A DNA stretch of 6,662 nt, taken from the NCBI RefSeq assembly GCF_003477995.1, contig NZ_QUEM01000060.1, positions 1 through 6,662 of the forward strand, in the 5' to 3' direction. Below, piece after piece: positions 5,681 to 6,662 of the stretch. Below the pieces are notes generated by a model. The model was not told the origin of the DNA. It did no database searches and worked only from the letters and a program-made list of their open reading frames with translations. Position 1 is the stretch's first letter. Each line of letters starts with the position of its first letter. Origin of the DNA: Bacteroides sp. OF04-15BH. Lineage in GTDB: Bacteria; Bacteroidota; Bacteroidia; Bacteroidales; Bacteroidaceae. A program made the translations under genes and the position numbers.

Positions 5681-5695
5681 TACAAATAACTTGTA
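5681..5695. repeat. Small inverted repeat upstream of the short transcription unit
   Basis: TACAA-ATAAC-TTGTA is a perfect 5-base inverted repeat with a 5-base centre. It lies 26 bp before the -33 box at 5721 and could be a regulator site. Confidence 0.3.
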
Positions 5696-5720
5696 ACCAC
5701 TTTAAATAACTATATAAATA

Positions 5721-5752
5721 TTTGGAGGAATAGAACCGAACACTTACCTTTG
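5721..5752 (+). promoter_or_regulatory. Canonical Bacteroides promoter
   Basis: TTTG (5721-5724), 20 bases, TACCTTTG (5745-5752) matches TTTG-N20-TAnnTTTG in every fixed base. Start of transcription is expected near 5760. An inverted repeat CCTTTG-N6-CAAAGG (5747-5764) covers the -7 box and the start site, in operator position. Confidence 0.8.
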
Positions 5753-5764
5753 TAAAGTCAAAGG

Positions 5765-5857
5765 ATGATTAACGAGAATCTATCGAAAATTGGTGAATTT
5801 GGCATATGGCTGATTCAGTGGTTCGGGGATTTTTCCAAAGATATTAAAGTGCTGTAA
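5765..5857 (+). CDS. Possible 30-aa hydrophobic small protein
   Basis: An ATG at 5765 opens 30 codons to TAA at 5855-5857. The peptide has a polar start (MINENLSK), a central amphipathic or membrane-seeking stretch IGEFGIWLIQWFGDF (9-23) and a polar Lys-rich end. Size and pattern resemble type I toxin peptides and other small membrane proteins, but there is no sequence match I can name. A perfect promoter lies directly upstream and a strong terminator 70 bp downstream, so the unit is certainly built to be transcribed. However, the ATG falls only about 5 bases after the predicted transcription start, so translation would be almost leaderless. It may be a non-coding RNA whose frame is open by chance. 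Confidence 0.45.
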   Translation: MINENLSKIGEFGIWLIQWFGDFSKDIKVL

Positions 5858-5926
5858 TTTAGGATTTTGAATTTAAATATTCGATTTCTGGTGGCACCAC
5901 TTTGAAGAAAAGCAAAAGACAGTAAA

Positions 5927-5963
5927 ATCCTGATTTCCAAGCGAAATCGGGATTTTTTGTTTT
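5927..5963 (+). terminator. Intrinsic terminator
   Basis: ATCCTGATTTC (5927-5937) pairs with GAAATCGGGAT (5943-5953), an 11-base stem with one G/T pair and a CAAGC loop, followed by a T-rich run to 5963. It ends the short transcript begun near 5760 and insulates the recombinase gene downstream. Confidence 0.85.
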
Positions 5964-5978
5964 CCCCCGACACGCAAA

Positions 5979-6000
5979 AAACGGCAAAATATTACCGTTT
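5979..6000. repeat. Small inverted repeat, possible recombinase core site
   Basis: AAACGG (5979-5984) and CCGTTT (5995-6000) are exact inverted copies around a 10-base AT-rich centre. Inverted half-sites around a short spacer just outside an integrase gene are the form of a tyrosine recombinase core site, but no second att copy is visible to confirm it. Confidence 0.35.
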
Positions 6001-6002
6001 GA

Positions 6003-6039
6003 GGTGGAGCAAAAGGTGGAGATAAAAGGTGGAGCAAAA
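6003..6039. repeat. Three direct repeats GGTGGAG(C/AT)AAAA, possible integrase arm sites
   Basis: GGTGGAGCAAAA (6003-6014), GGTGGAGATAAAA (6015-6027) and GGTGGAGCAAAA (6028-6039) follow without a gap. The last copy can also form a hairpin, TGGAG (6030-6034) with CTCCA (6042-6046). Short tandem sites beside an integrase gene are the usual form of arm-type binding sites. Confidence 0.6.
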
Positions 6040-6141
6040 ATCTCCATCAAATTAGAGTCTTTCTCACTGATTTGCAATGTTTTGCGTATCAAGAAAACGT
6101 GGTCGGGTTCCTACTTTTATCCAAACTAAAACTGTAGGAAA

Positions 6142-6662
6142 ATGAAAAGAAGTTCATTCAATGTGCTTTTCTTCTTGAAGAAGACCAAGCTGCTGAAAAA
6201 TGGAGAAGCATCCGTTTGTATGCGTATCACTGTAGATGGTACGCGAGTTGAAAACAACATCCGCAAAAGCATTGCCCCGTCTCTCTGGAGTCAGGCTAAG
6301 GAATCCGCCAGAGGCAAAAGCCGCAAGTCATGTGATCTGAATGCCTATATCGAAAATGCGAGAATCAAGTTACATCAGATTTTTTGTGAGCCGGAAGAAC
6401 AGAACCAGCCTATAACGGCACGTCTGTTACAGGAAATATTTTTCGGACAGGACAAAGAACCGGAAGCGGTACGCACCCTTATCGGTACCATGTAGGAGCA
6501 CAATGACCAATGCCGTGCCCTGGTCGGGAAAGACTATGCCCTGATTACCGTTCGCCGTTATGAAAGCTGCAAGCGCTATCTTGCCGAACTTATCAGACAG
6601 AAATACGGAAAGGATGATCTGCCGCTGGCGGAAGTCAACGGTGAGCTGGTACGTGCCTTTGA
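6142..6662 (+). pseudogene. Tyrosine recombinase (integrase), broken by an amber codon, 3' end outside the window
   Basis: From ATG 6142 (preceded by AGGAAA) the frame encodes the N-terminal part of a Bacteroidales tyrosine recombinase. Residues 5-48 (FNVLFFLKKTKLLKNGEASV, VRI-type strand, then IAPSLWSQ) are the arm-DNA-binding domain typical of this family, followed by a helical linker to residue 117. Codon 118 is TAG (6493-6495). The frame then stays open for 55 more codons to the window edge with normal family sequence (LVGKDYALITVRRYESCKRY, LAELI, LPLAEVNGELVRAF), the start of the core-binding SAM-like domain. The family usually has Gln, Glu or Lys here, so one base change (for example CAG to TAG) explains the break. 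The catalytic R-H-R-Y domain would lie beyond 6662. Base composition is clearly richer in G+C than the genes to the left, as expected for a different mobile element. Confidence 0.8.

Noticed and set aside
6003..6039. CRISPR array
   Set aside because: Repeats are 12-13 bases and directly adjacent with no spacers.
5859..6092. Minus-strand frame of 77 codons
   Set aside because: It crosses the terminator hairpin and the direct repeats and shows no protein-like motif.
6112..6119. TACTTTTA as -7 box of the recombinase gene
   Set aside because: It lacks the final G of TAnnTTTG and has no -33 partner at 19-21 bases.

Overview
The window reads as an AT-rich accessory stretch from a gut Bacteroidales genome (Bacteroides, Phocaeicola or Parabacteroides type). 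This rests on several promoters of the Bacteroides form TTTG-N20-TAnnTTTG, weak or absent Shine-Dalgarno sequences, a Bacteroidetes-style secreted protein cut at NA|QS, and a tyrosine recombinase of the kind that drives integrative elements in this group. No rRNA, tRNA, CRISPR array or complete insertion sequence was seen.

Layout, left to right. Positions 1-52 hold the last codons of a probable plus-strand gene. It converges on a small minus-strand gene of unknown function (43-369). Next, on the minus strand, is an NrtR-type Nudix/winged-helix regulator (544-1236). It has a well-formed promoter and two identical-form operators (TGCGTA-N5-TACGCA), so it very probably represses itself. A plus-strand gene for a small secreted Ser/Asn/Gly-rich protein follows (1520-1927).

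The centre of interest is a tight two-gene operon (1988-3418 and 3423-4535, 4 bp apart). It encodes a 476-residue protein with conserved-looking histidine patches and a 370-residue protein built as helix / very Gly-Ala-rich hydrophobic core / helix. Neither is a family I can name. The architecture of the second suggests a membrane-inserting protein, so the pair is a candidate undescribed module (defence, toxin or membrane stress), but function is inference only.

Right of the operon lies a roughly 520 bp gene-free region with a long imperfect hairpin (4625-4790) and a competing pairing. Then come two overlapping genes for small MerR/excisionase-like helix-turn-helix proteins (5054-5368, 5340-5642). 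After these is a self-contained short transcription unit: perfect promoter 5721-5752, a 30-codon hydrophobic reading frame 5765-5857, and an intrinsic terminator 5927-5963. The window ends in a tyrosine recombinase gene (6142 onward) that is broken by an amber codon at 6493-6495 and runs off the edge. Three direct repeats and a small inverted repeat just upstream could be its arm and core sites.

The recombinase is clearly richer in G+C than the operon: one 60-base line counts 29 G+C at 6541-6600 and 17 at 3181-3240. The window therefore looks like a mosaic in which cargo of different origin sits beside mobile-element machinery. Which genes belong to which element cannot be decided without sequence beyond both ends.
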